From DASUGM01 sp036274055 (GTDB taxonomy: Bacteria > Acidobacteriota > Vicinamibacteria > Vicinamibacterales > SCN-69-37), in assembly GCA_036274055.1 (NCBI GenBank), contig DASUGM010000266.1, positions 1-15,064 of the forward strand: a DNA stretch of 15,064 bases, written 5' to 3'. Positions 1 through 6,950 of this stretch are shown piece after piece (position 1 is the first letter of the stretch; every line of letters begins with the position of its first letter). Below the pieces are notes generated by a model, which searched no databases, was not told where the DNA came from, and was given only the letters and a program-made list of their open reading frames with translations. The translations under genes were made by a program, and so were the position numbers.

Positions 1-5
1 AAGTG

Positions 6-2024
6 TCAGCTGGTACACGGGGGCAACTCGCCGTTCTCGTCTCGTTCAGCTGACGCACACGCCCAGCTGCCCCAGACGATCGTGCTGCCCCAGACAATTG
101 TGTTGGCTTCGGCGCGGCTACCCCAAACGATCGTCGAGCCCCAAACGATCGTCTTGCTACCCCAAACAATCGTGTCGCTCTGAGGGGCGTTGCTGCCCCA
201 GACAATGGTGCTGCCCCAGACGATTGTGTTGCCCTGAGCTTGGCTACCCCAAACGATCGTGCTGCCCCAGACGATCGTCGAACCCCACACGATAGTGTTT
301 GCCTTGACGTCGCTGCCCCAAACGATCGTGTCTGCGCCGCTGTTGCCGTTGCTGCCCCAGACAATCGTGTTTGCCTCCAAGCGACTACCCCAAACAATGG
401 TGTTGGGTTCCACGCCGGCGCGACTACCCCAGACGATCGTGCTGCCCCAAACAATCGTGTTTCCTGTAACCGCCCGGCTTCCCCAGACGATTGTGTTCGG
501 ATCGACACGGCTGCCCCAAACGATCGTGTTACCGTTTGCCTGGCTGCCCCAGACGATCGTGCTCCCCCAAACGATCGTGTTCGCGAAGGCGACTTGGCTG
601 CCAAAAACTTCCTCACCACCTATGTGGTTGGAAGTCGGCGCCGAGAGCAGGTCCTTGCTCTGCGCCAGATCCACTGCGAGCGGAACGTTGATGCTGCCCG
701 CGCCCTGCTCGATGATGCCGAAACCCTCGACGTGCTGCGCCGTGTACTGCAGCGCGAACTTCACTTCGTAGGGATTCAGCTTCGGATTCGCCTGCAGAAG
801 CTGCGCGACCGCGCCGGAAACCACGCCGGTCGCCATGCTCGCGCCCGAGAGCGTGAGATACGTGCCGCCGTTGCTGCCGACGACGCGCCGCTGCGGCAGC
901 ATCTCCCACAGCGTGCTCGACGGGACACCCGCCGCGATGATCGCGTTGCCCGGCGCAACGACGTCCGGCTTGATTTCCCAGGTTGACGGATCATCCGGAT
1001 CGCCGACCGGACCGCGCGAACTGTAGGTCGCAATCGCGTCGTCCTGACGCGATACCGTGCCGCGCGTGTTCAGCGCGCCAACGGTCAGCGCGCCCGGGGT
1101 GTTGCCCGGCGACACCACCGCGCCCACCAGCGGCGTGCCATCTTCTAACTTGCCCCAGTTGCCGGCCGACGACACGACCACCAGGCCCGACTCGACGGCG
1201 CGCTCAACCGCACGCGCCAGCGGATCTTCCTTGTAGGAAATACCCGCCGGGTGGCCGAGCGAAAGGTTCAGCACCCGAATGCCGAGCTTGTGCTGATTCT
1301 TGATGGCGAACTCGATCGCCTCGATGACATCGACGACGTAGCCGGTGCCGTCCGCGCCCAGGACCTTCAAGCTGACCAGAGACGCGCCCGGCGCCATCCC
1401 CACGTACGCCGAGCCGTCCGTCGACTGTGATCCCTTACCCGAACCGCCAATGATGCTGGCGACGTGCGTGCCGTGCCCGTATTTGTCGGCGTCGCCTTCC
1501 TCGCCGGTGAAGTCCATCGCGAATGCGACCCGGCCGACCAGGTCGGGGTGATGCGCATCAATCCCCGAGTCGATCACGGCGACGCCGATGCCGGCGCCCG
1601 TCAGCCCGCTGAAATTGCCGTTCTTGTTCTTGCCGGCCCAGAGCAGGTTGGCGCCGGTCGTCTGCGTCGTCACCGCCATGGTGCCGACGACTTTTTCGTT
1701 GTCCGCCAGCGCGCGCACCGCCGCGTCGCCGGCAATCGCCGCAAACTGCGTCGCCTTGCCGGAAATGAGCGCGCCCATGCCGAGGCGCTGCTCGACTTTG
1801 ACGCCGTACTGGCTCGCGAGCCGATCGACCTCCGACTGGGGCAGCTCGACCAGGACCTTTAAGGTGTCCAGGGAGCCTTCATTGATGTTGGCGGCCAGTC
1901 CGCGCGAGAGCTTGGCTTTGTGCTGGGCCGACGCCGGTGCCGGGGTCGCAAGCGCAAAAGCCGTAAGACCGATAAAACACACCAGTCCGCGGCGGAGGGG
2001 GGAGCGACGAGTCACAGCGGTCAT
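6..2024 (-). CDS. Secreted S8 family (subtilisin-like) serine protease with C-terminal TIVWGS repeat array
   Basis: This predicted exported endopeptidase has 672 residues from ATG 2024. The reading frame stays open to 2120, but this ATG is followed directly by an Arg-rich n-region, a hydrophobic stretch (about 14-27) and an APASA-Q signal-peptidase I site near residue 33. Residues about 52-118 resemble an inhibitor I9-type propeptide. The catalytic domain (about 125-455) has Asp152 in VIDSGID, His184 in GHGTHVA, oxyanion Asn289 in SSAGN and Ser396 in SGASMA, so the triad is complete. A linker at about 456-480 leads into 19 copies of TIVWGS (482-653), then a 19-residue tail with two cysteines. 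The propeptide suggests autoprocessing after export. The gene is divergent from the peptide ABC transporter operon, which fits supply of peptides for uptake. The repeat tail has no function I can name; surface attachment or self-assembly is a guess. The protease call is secure; the substrate is unknown. Confidence 0.95.
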   Translation of the reverse strand: MTAVTRRSPLRRGLVCFIGLTAFALATPAPASAQHKAKLSRGLAANINEGSLDTLKVLVELPQSEVDRLASQYGVKVEQRLGMGALISGKATQFAAIAGDAAVRALADNEKVVGTMAVTTQTTGANLLWAGKNKNGNFSGLTGAGIGVAVIDSGIDAHHPDLVGRVAFAMDFTGEEGDADKYGHGTHVASIIGGSGKGSQSTDGSAYVGMAPGASLVSLKVLGADGTGYVVDVIEAIEFAIKNQHKLGIRVLNLSLGHPAGISYKEDPLARAVERAVESGLVVVSSAGNWGKLEDGTPLVGAVVSPGNTPGALTVGALNTRGTVSRQDDAIATYSSRGPVGDPDDPSTWEIKPDVVAPGNAIIAAGVPSSTLWEMLPQRRVVGSNGGTYLTLSGASMATGVVSGAVAQLLQANPKLNPYEVKFALQYTAQHVEGFGIIEQGAGSINVPLAVDLAQSKDLLSAPTSNHIGGEEVFGSQVAFANTIVWGSTIVWGSQANGNTIVWGSRVDPNTIVWGSRAVTGNTIVWGSTIVWGSRAGVEPNTIVWGSRLEANTIVWGSNGNSGADTIVWGSDVKANTIVWGSTIVWGSTIVWGSQAQGNTIVWGSTIVWGSNAPQSDTIVWGSKTIVWGSTIVWGSRAEANTIVWGSTIVWGSWACASAERDENGELPPCTS
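66..581 (-). repeat. In-frame tandem array encoding 19 TIVWGS hexapeptides
   Basis: Inside the S8 protease gene, 19 copies of an 18-nt unit encode TIVWGS. Most isolated copies are preceded by Asn (NTIVWGS) and two by Asp. Seven junctions are directly head to tail, one has a single Lys between copies, and the rest have 5-7 residue linkers rich in Ala, Gly, Asn, Gln and Arg. The spacing is therefore mainly 6 or 11-13 residues. Copies differ at synonymous positions (ACG/ACA, ATC/ATT/ATG-complement variants) but the peptide is invariant, which points to selection on the protein. Ten copies carry the exact 8-bp palindrome ACGATCGT. Confidence 0.95.
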
Positions 2025-2206
2025 AGGGAAAAGGCGTTCCTGAGGCCGGATCCACAAAAATGTGAACCGACGACCACATCTGTAACGCACGGATCGTACC
2101 AGTGGCCGAACTTTCAACATTGTGGGCTAATGCCAAGTTGGACTCTGCCGAAGGAGTGGGTACTCACAGTTTTGCGTACAAAAACCGTGGGTCGATTACG
2201 GATCCG

Positions 2207-2222
2207 TGACGAACCTTCGTCA
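2207..2222. promoter_or_regulatory. Operator-like palindrome TGACGAACCTTCGTCA
   Basis: Seven-base arms (TGACGAA and TTCGTCA) are perfectly complementary around a 2-nt CC centre. It lies about 120 bp upstream of the substrate-binding protein start and about 180 bp upstream of the protease start, and its first base is shared with the neighbouring palindrome ACGGATCCGT. The size and symmetry suit a dimeric repressor or activator site. No regulator gene is in the window, so the binding protein is unknown and the assignment is tentative. Confidence 0.35.
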
Positions 2223-2328
2223 GATTCGTAGGCGAGTAGACGGATCCGGGGTAGGACTGAGCCTACACGGCCGGCAAAACGGCGTCAGGCGTGACAAAAC
2301 CGAAAGTGAGTTGCAATTCTGTGCAACC

Positions 2329-2333
2329 AGGAG
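2329..2333 (+). promoter_or_regulatory. Ribosome-binding site AGGAG that decides a TTG start
   Basis: AGGAG lies 8 nt before the TTG at 2342, ideal spacing. The alternative GTG at 2291 has no purine-rich site, and starting there would put 17 polar residues before the lipoprotein signal. This supports the TTG start. Confidence 0.7.
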
Positions 2334-2341
2334 CACCTATC

Positions 2342-4084
2342 TTGAAGGCTCACCCGCATAGACGGCTCGGTCTGCACGTTTTCGCACTACTCGCGATCAC
2401 AAATTTAGGTTGCTCGGGCTCGCAGCCCGCTCCCGATGCGAAAGGCGCAGACAAAACTGTCAGTCGGCCGAATCGGCTGGTGGCGACGCTCCGATCGGAC
2501 CTGCGAACGTTCAACCGACTGGCCGAGGCTCAGACTGCGGAAGAGGTTTACGCCCGGCTGACCCACGCCACCCTGCTGAGGGTCAACCGGACGACGGGCA
2601 CGCTCGAGCCCCGGCTCGCGACCGGCTGGACATCCTCTACCGATGGGTTGTCGTGGACCTTCGCCCTGCGCGAAGGCGTCGCGTTTTCTGACGGACATCC
2701 GTTCACGTCGGCCGACGTCGTCTTCTCCGCCCGCGCTGCCTATGACCCGAAGGTCGGCAGCAGTACCGGAGACAGCCTGCTCGTCAACGGCAAGCGCATG
2801 AACGTGACCGCGCCGGATGCGAAGACCGTTGTCGTCACGTTCCCGTCGTCATATGGCCCCGGACTCACGCTCCTCGACTCGCTGCCGATCGTGCCCGAGC
2901 ACAAGTTGAAGGCGGCGCTCGACGCCGGCACATTTCGCGAGGCGTGGAATCTTTCGACGCCGCCGGGTGACATCGTCGGACTCGGTCCGTTCGTGTTGAA
3001 AGAGCACGTTCCCGCACAGCGCATCGTCTTTGCACGCAATCCGCATTTCTGGATGAAAGATGAACAGGGCGCGGCGCTGCCGTATCTCGACGAAATCGAA
3101 GTGCAAATCGTCCCCGATCAGAACGCCGAAGCCGTGCGGCTGCAAGCCGGTGAGACGGACATTTCCAGCGGCGCGATTCGCGCCGACGACGTCGCGGCGT
3201 TTCGGGCGCTGGCCGACCAGGGCAAGGTGAAGATCGTGAAGGCCGGCGTCGAGATCGCGCCGGATGGGCTGTGGTTCAACCTCGCCAAAGGCGCGGCGCC
3301 CGCGCGGAATCGCTCGTGGCTGCAGAGCGACGAACTGCGCCAGGCGATCTCGCTCGCCGTCGATCGTCAGGCGCTTTCCAACCGCGTCTTTCTCGGCGCC
3401 GCGGTGCCGATCGCCGGACCGATCACGCCGGGCCACGGCGAGTGGCTGGCCCCCGGCGTCGCCGACCCGGCGCGCAACCCGGACGAGGCGCGAGCGCTGC
3501 TCAGAAAGATCGGCTTGAGCGATCGCAACGGTGACGGGCTCCTCGACGATGCGGCCGGACACACCGCGCGGTTTTCGGTGTTCACCATCAAAGGCAGCAC
3601 CGCGCGCGAGCGCGCCATGTCTGTCGTCCAGGAACAGCTGCGTGCCATCGGGTTGCAGATGGACGTCACCGCCATGCCGATGGGAGCGCTATTGGAGGCG
3701 TGGGGCAAAGCACAGTACGACGCGATCTATTTCGCCGCGCTCGCCGACTCGATCGACCCGTCGCGCAACCCGGAATTCTGGCTATCGTCCGGCCAGTTCC
3801 ATTTCTGGAATCCCGGGCAACCGAAACCCGCGACTCCGTGGGAAGCGCAGGTGGATTCGCTGATGGCGAAGATCGCCGTCGAAAGCGATCCCGCGGCGCG
3901 TCACAAGATGTTCGCCGATGTGCAGCGCCTGTTTCACGAACATCAGCCGGTCGTGTACTTCGTCGCTCCGGAAGTGCTGCTGGCGACGAGCGCGCGTCTG
4001 CGTGGCGTGACCGCGTCGGTGCTGCCGCCGCCGATCCTCTGGAACGCCGAACGGTTGAGCGTCACGGCCAGCGACGCGCGATGA
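2342..4084 (+). CDS. Peptide-type ABC transporter substrate-binding lipoprotein (SBP_bac_5 family)
   Basis: This 580-residue protein resembles the DppA/OppA family, which captures di- or oligopeptides (sometimes other ligands) outside the inner membrane and hands them to DppBC-type permeases. From the TTG start it has a short basic n-region, a hydrophobic core (about 9-20) and Cys24 in NLGCSG. The lipobox is not ideal (Asn at -3), but a lipid-anchored protein is likely. The family signature follows: the TLRSDLRTFNRL opening, then LEPRLATGWTSSTDGLSWTF, the FSDGHPFTSADVVFS segment, and GLGPFVLKEHVPAQRIVFARNPHFW. Residues 394-403 (DRNGDGLLDD) form an EF-hand-like acidic loop, common in this family and possibly calcium-binding. 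It is the first gene of the run, with its stop 13 nt before the first permease. Ligand class cannot be fixed from sequence; peptide is the default and fits the neighbouring protease. Confidence 0.9.
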   Translation: MKAHPHRRLGLHVFALLAITNLGCSGSQPAPDAKGADKTVSRPNRLVATLRSDLRTFNRLAEAQTAEEVYARLTHATLLRVNRTTGTLEPRLATGWTSSTDGLSWTFALREGVAFSDGHPFTSADVVFSARAAYDPKVGSSTGDSLLVNGKRMNVTAPDAKTVVVTFPSSYGPGLTLLDSLPIVPEHKLKAALDAGTFREAWNLSTPPGDIVGLGPFVLKEHVPAQRIVFARNPHFWMKDEQGAALPYLDEIEVQIVPDQNAEAVRLQAGETDISSGAIRADDVAAFRALADQGKVKIVKAGVEIAPDGLWFNLAKGAAPARNRSWLQSDELRQAISLAVDRQALSNRVFLGAAVPIAGPITPGHGEWLAPGVADPARNPDEARALLRKIGLSDRNGDGLLDDAAGHTARFSVFTIKGSTARERAMSVVQEQLRAIGLQMDVTAMPMGALLEAWGKAQYDAIYFAALADSIDPSRNPEFWLSSGQFHFWNPGQPKPATPWEAQVDSLMAKIAVESDPAARHKMFADVQRLFHEHQPVVYFVAPEVLLATSARLRGVTASVLPPPILWNAERLSVTASDAR

Positions 4085-4097
4085 TGGTGCGGCGAGC

Positions 4098-4997
4098 GTG
4101 ACCGCCTTCGTGATCCGAAGACTCGCCGCGGCTGGGCTGTTCGTCATCGTGGTGTCGATTGCCGCGTTGACGCTCGGCCGGCTGGCGCCCGCCGACACCG
4201 GCGCGTTTGGCCCGGTCCGAAGCGCGGTGACGATCGCCGAGGAACGCGCCGCCGCCGGTCTCGATCGGCCGCTGCTGATCCAACTCCGTGACTGGATCAT
4301 CGGCCTCGCACATTTCGATCTGGGAACCTCCAGTGTCTACAAGCAGCCGGTCCGGGCCCTTGTTCTGCAGCGTGCCGGTGCGACCGCGGAACTGGGCGCG
4401 GTGGCGCTGCTGCTGGCGACACTCATCGGCGTGCCGTGCGGCATCCTGACCGGCGCGCGGCCACGCGGGGCGCTCGCCCGGCTGATCTCGCCGGTGTCCA
4501 TCGCGCTCATCGCCTGTCCTCCAATCGTCGGCGCGCTCGGATTGTTGCTGCTCGCGCTCTCGACCGGGTGGCTCTCGACTGCGCCCGGCAGCCTCGCGCT
4601 CCCGGCGCTCGCGCTTGCCCTGCCCATCGCGGCGATGCTGGAACGACTGCAGTCGCAAGCGACCACGGAAGCCATGGCATCGCCGGATCTGACGGCTGCG
4701 GCCGCCCGCGGCGTGTCTCCGTTCCGTCTCGTGTGGGTGCACGCGGCGCGTCAGTCGCTCCGGCCCGTGCTCGGCGTCTACGGCGTCATCATCGGCAGCT
4801 TGTTCAGCGGATCGCTGGCCGTCGAGACCATCGCCTCGTGGCCCGGCCTGGGGCGATTGATGTTCGACGCGCTGGTGGCGCGCGATCTCTTTCTGGTCGC
4901 CGGCTGCGCGCTCGCCGGCGCGATGTTCATCGCCGCGGGAAATTTCCTCGCCGACGTGTTGCGGGCGCTGATCGATCCGCGCGTGAGGCTCGCGTGA
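4098..4997 (+). CDS. ABC transporter permease, DppB/OppB-like
   Basis: This 299-residue inner-membrane protein starts at GTG 4098 with only a weak upstream purine stretch. An N-terminal membrane segment (about 8-28) is followed by a periplasmic part containing a FDLGTS element, typical of DppB proteins near the second helix. Four to five more hydrophobic segments follow. The coupling (EAA-like) loop is around 195-225 (LTAAAARGVSPFRLVW), where an ATPase would dock. The C terminus ends in LIDPRVRLA, close to the usual DPRVR ending of DppB. It overlaps the next permease by 4 nt (GTGA), which implies translational coupling. The pair would form the channel for the lipoprotein encoded just upstream. 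Confidence 0.9.
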   Translation: MTAFVIRRLAAAGLFVIVVSIAALTLGRLAPADTGAFGPVRSAVTIAEERAAAGLDRPLLIQLRDWIIGLAHFDLGTSSVYKQPVRALVLQRAGATAELGAVALLLATLIGVPCGILTGARPRGALARLISPVSIALIACPPIVGALGLLLLALSTGWLSTAPGSLALPALALALPIAAMLERLQSQATTEAMASPDLTAAAARGVSPFRLVWVHAARQSLRPVLGVYGVIIGSLFSGSLAVETIASWPGLGRLMFDALVARDLFLVAGCALAGAMFIAAGNFLADVLRALIDPRVRLA

Positions 4998-6016
4998 CTA
5001 CGGCCGCGGCCTTTGCCCGGCGCGGCGGCGCAGCCCTGATCGTCGTCTGCGGCGTCTTGACGCTGCTCGCGCCGGCGGTGGCGCCCAATCCTCCGTCCAG
5101 GCAGTTCGACGATCGTTCGTATGCGCCGCCGATGCGCGTCCATTTATGGCATGACGGCCGCTGGCAGGGGCCGTTTGTCTATCCGCAGGTCCTGCGGAAT
5201 CGAATCATGCGCGAGTTCGACGAGGATCGCGCGACGCCGATAGCGTTGCGCTGGTTCGCGAATGGCCGCGTGGTGTCGATCGATGCGTCTCACGGTCCGC
5301 TGCTGCTCGCCGGCGGTGACGCGATCGGACGCGACGTCTGGTCACGACTGTTGCTCGGCGCCCGCCGCTCGCTCGGCGTCGTGCTCGTCGGGGCTGCCGG
5401 CGCGCTCGTGCTCGGCATCATCATCGGCGGCCTGGCCGGTACCGTCGGAGGTCCCGTCGACGACTGGTTGATGCTGGCGGCGGACTTCGTCATCGTGCTG
5501 CCGGGCGCCTATGTCGTTCTCGTGCTGCGCAGCGTGCTGCCGATTGTGCTCGAGCCGGCCGAGATCTTTGCGTGGATGGCCGTGGTTTTTGCGTTCGCGG
5601 GCTGGCCGCATGTCGCCCGCGGCGTGCGCGCGATTGTCGCTGCCGAGCGCGCGCGTGAGTACGCGGAAGCCGCGCGCGCCTCGGGCGCCGGCCGGCTGCG
5701 GCTGATGAGTCAGCTCGTCCCGGCGGCGCGCGGCTTTCTTCTCGTCGAACTGGTGTTGCTCGTGCCGGCGCTGCTCGTCGCCGAGGTCACCGTGAGTTTT
5801 CTCGGACTGGGCTTTCCCGAACAGGCCGCGAGCTGGGGCACGATGCTGCAAGACGTGGCGCAGGTCACTGTGCTCTCGAACGCCCCCTGGGTCCTCGCCC
5901 CTGCCTTCGCGGTCTTCGTCGTCACCCTGGCGATTCACCTCGCCGCCGGGTCCCGACTCGAACGGTCGACGCTGTCGGTCTTCAACTCGTTGACAGCGGA
6001 TGCGTCGCGTCGATAG
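4994..6016 (+). CDS. ABC transporter permease, DppC/OppC-like
   Basis: This 340-residue permease starts at GTG 4994, inside the stop codon of the DppB-like gene. The frame is open far upstream, but that part is a shadow of dppB. TM1 is about 13-30. A long extracytoplasmic region (about 33-95) follows, then the DppC signature GGDAIGRDVWSRLLLGARRSL-like segment near 100-120. The EAA coupling loop is at about 221-240 (EYAEAARASGAGRLRLM), and FLGLGFPEQAASWG near the C terminus is a standard DppC element. It would pair with DppB to import the ligand of the upstream lipoprotein. No ATP-binding subunit follows; the next gene, 12 nt downstream, is an aldolase, so the ATPases must be encoded elsewhere or shared. 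Confidence 0.9.
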   Translation: MTTAAAFARRGGAALIVVCGVLTLLAPAVAPNPPSRQFDDRSYAPPMRVHLWHDGRWQGPFVYPQVLRNRIMREFDEDRATPIALRWFANGRVVSIDASHGPLLLAGGDAIGRDVWSRLLLGARRSLGVVLVGAAGALVLGIIIGGLAGTVGGPVDDWLMLAADFVIVLPGAYVVLVLRSVLPIVLEPAEIFAWMAVVFAFAGWPHVARGVRAIVAAERAREYAEAARASGAGRLRLMSQLVPAARGFLLVELVLLVPALLVAEVTVSFLGLGFPEQAASWGTMLQDVAQVTVLSNAPWVLAPAFAVFVVTLAIHLAAGSRLERSTLSVFNSLTADASRR

Positions 6017-6028
6017 CCTCGACGCGTC

Positions 6029-6916
6029 ATGATCGATCGCCTGCACGGCATCATCCCGCCGGTTCCGACCCCATTTGATCAGGCGGGCCACGTGCATCGT
6101 CGCGCCCTGGCCGACAACGTTGGCCGCTGGATGAAAACGGATCTCGCCGGGATTCTCGCGCTCGGCTCGAACGGCGAAGCCGCGCTCCTCGACGACGACG
6201 AGTGCGATGAGATCGTCGCGACGGTGCGCGACGGCGTGCCCACGACCAGGCTGTTGCTTGCCGGCACCGGTCGCGAATCGACGCGCGACACGATCAACGC
6301 CTCGAAGCGCGCCGCCGCGCAAGGCGCCGACGCCGTGCTCGTTCGCACGCCCTCGTATTTCAAGAATCAAATGACCGCCGACGCGCTGGTCGCGCATTTC
6401 ACTGCGGTCGCGGACGCCAGCCCGGTGCCGGTGCTGCTCTACAACCTGCCCGGCGTCACCGGGATCAGTCTCACGCTGCCGATCGTGGCCAGGCTCGCCG
6501 AGCATCCCAATATTCCGGGGATGAAGGAAACCAGCAACGATCTCGAACGGCTTGGCCAGTTCGCGGCTCTTGCCCCGGATCGGTTTCGCGTCTTCATCGG
6601 CTGGGCCCCGGTCGTCTATCCGGCGCTGGTCAGCGGCGCCACCGGCGCGATTCTCGCCGTCGCCAACGTCCTGCCCGACGCGTGTGTCGCCCTGTACAGC
6701 CACGTACGCAGCGGGAGACACAGCGAGGCGCTGGCACTGCAGCAGAAGCTCACCCCCATCGCGCAACTGGTGACGTCGGTGCACGGTGTCGCTGGCCTGA
6801 AAGCTGCAATGGAACAGGTTGGCCATTATGGTGGACCTGTGCGTGCCCCGCTCCTTGCCGCCGGCGACAAGGCCAGACAGGACGTCGAGCAGGCGCTACG
6901 CGCGTTCGCCGGGTGA
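6029..6916 (+). CDS. DapA-superfamily aldolase, probable 4-hydroxy-2-oxoglutarate aldolase
   Basis: This 295-residue class I (Schiff-base) aldolase has the normal length of the DapA/NAL family. Visible residues are the pyruvate-binding GSNGE (46-50), Tyr138 in LLYNLPG and Schiff-base Lys166 in GMKETSND. True dihydrodipicolinate synthases usually have GTTGE and an Arg after the catalytic Tyr (PSRTG); here the latter is PGVTG, so that Arg is missing (Val143). GSNGE, the long LLAGTGRESTRDT region, NIPGMKE and the C-terminal YGGPVRAPL closely recall animal mitochondrial HOGA1, which cleaves 4-hydroxy-2-oxoglutarate to pyruvate and glyoxylate. This comparison is from memory, not an alignment. The next gene is a glyoxylate-type aminotransferase, which supports the reading. 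Alternatives are another 2-keto acid aldolase or a 1-pyrroline-4-hydroxy-2-carboxylate deaminase. It lies 12 nt after dppC and is likely co-transcribed. Confidence 0.8.
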   Translation: MIDRLHGIIPPVPTPFDQAGHVHRRALADNVGRWMKTDLAGILALGSNGEAALLDDDECDEIVATVRDGVPTTRLLLAGTGRESTRDTINASKRAAAQGADAVLVRTPSYFKNQMTADALVAHFTAVADASPVPVLLYNLPGVTGISLTLPIVARLAEHPNIPGMKETSNDLERLGQFAALAPDRFRVFIGWAPVVYPALVSGATGAILAVANVLPDACVALYSHVRSGRHSEALALQQKLTPIAQLVTSVHGVAGLKAAMEQVGHYGGPVRAPLLAAGDKARQDVEQALRAFAG

Positions 6917-6950
6917 CGTCGCGCCGGTGATTACGGCGAGAATAGGCGGC

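Larger units (their letters stand above)
2025..2341. other. Divergent intergenic control region between the protease and the peptide transporter operon
   Basis: This 317-bp gap has no convincing gene. Its base composition is visibly less GC-rich than the flanking genes. It holds a palindromic operator-like site at 2207-2222, an adjoining 10-bp palindrome ACGGATCCGT at 2198-2207, and CGGATCC at 2047, 2199 and 2241. Promoters for both flanking genes are expected here, but I found no pair of -35/-10 hexamers good enough to call. An in-frame GTG at 2291 could extend the transporter gene into this gap, but it lacks a ribosome-binding site. Confidence 0.6.

Noticed and set aside
66..581. CRISPR-like or satellite repeat array
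   Set aside because: Spacing between units is irregular (0 to 21 nt), units differ at synonymous sites, and the whole array is in frame with the protease gene, so it is a protein repeat.
259..771. Plus-strand open frame encoding LPQTIV repeats
   Set aside because: It is the mirror of the TIVWGS array, caused by the palindromic ACGATCGT codons; it has no ribosome site and runs on into the antisense of the protease domain.
4436..4993. Upstream extension of the dppC frame
   Set aside because: It lies wholly inside dppB and is Arg-rich shadow sequence; the GTG at 4994 overlapping the dppB stop is a standard coupled start.
5342..6826. Long minus-strand open frame opposite dppC and the aldolase
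   Set aside because: It spans two well-supported plus-strand genes and has no recognisable domain; antisense GC artefact.
6029..6916. Naming the aldolase dapA (dihydrodipicolinate synthase)
   Set aside because: The Arg expected after the catalytic Tyr in DHDPS is Val143, the GTTGE motif is GSNGE, and no lysine-pathway gene is nearby.
6819..6950. N-terminal extension of the aminotransferase overlapping the aldolase gene
   Set aside because: The conserved family start (LLLGPGPSPVS) follows the ATG at 6951, and the extension overlaps the aldolase end in another frame with no motif.
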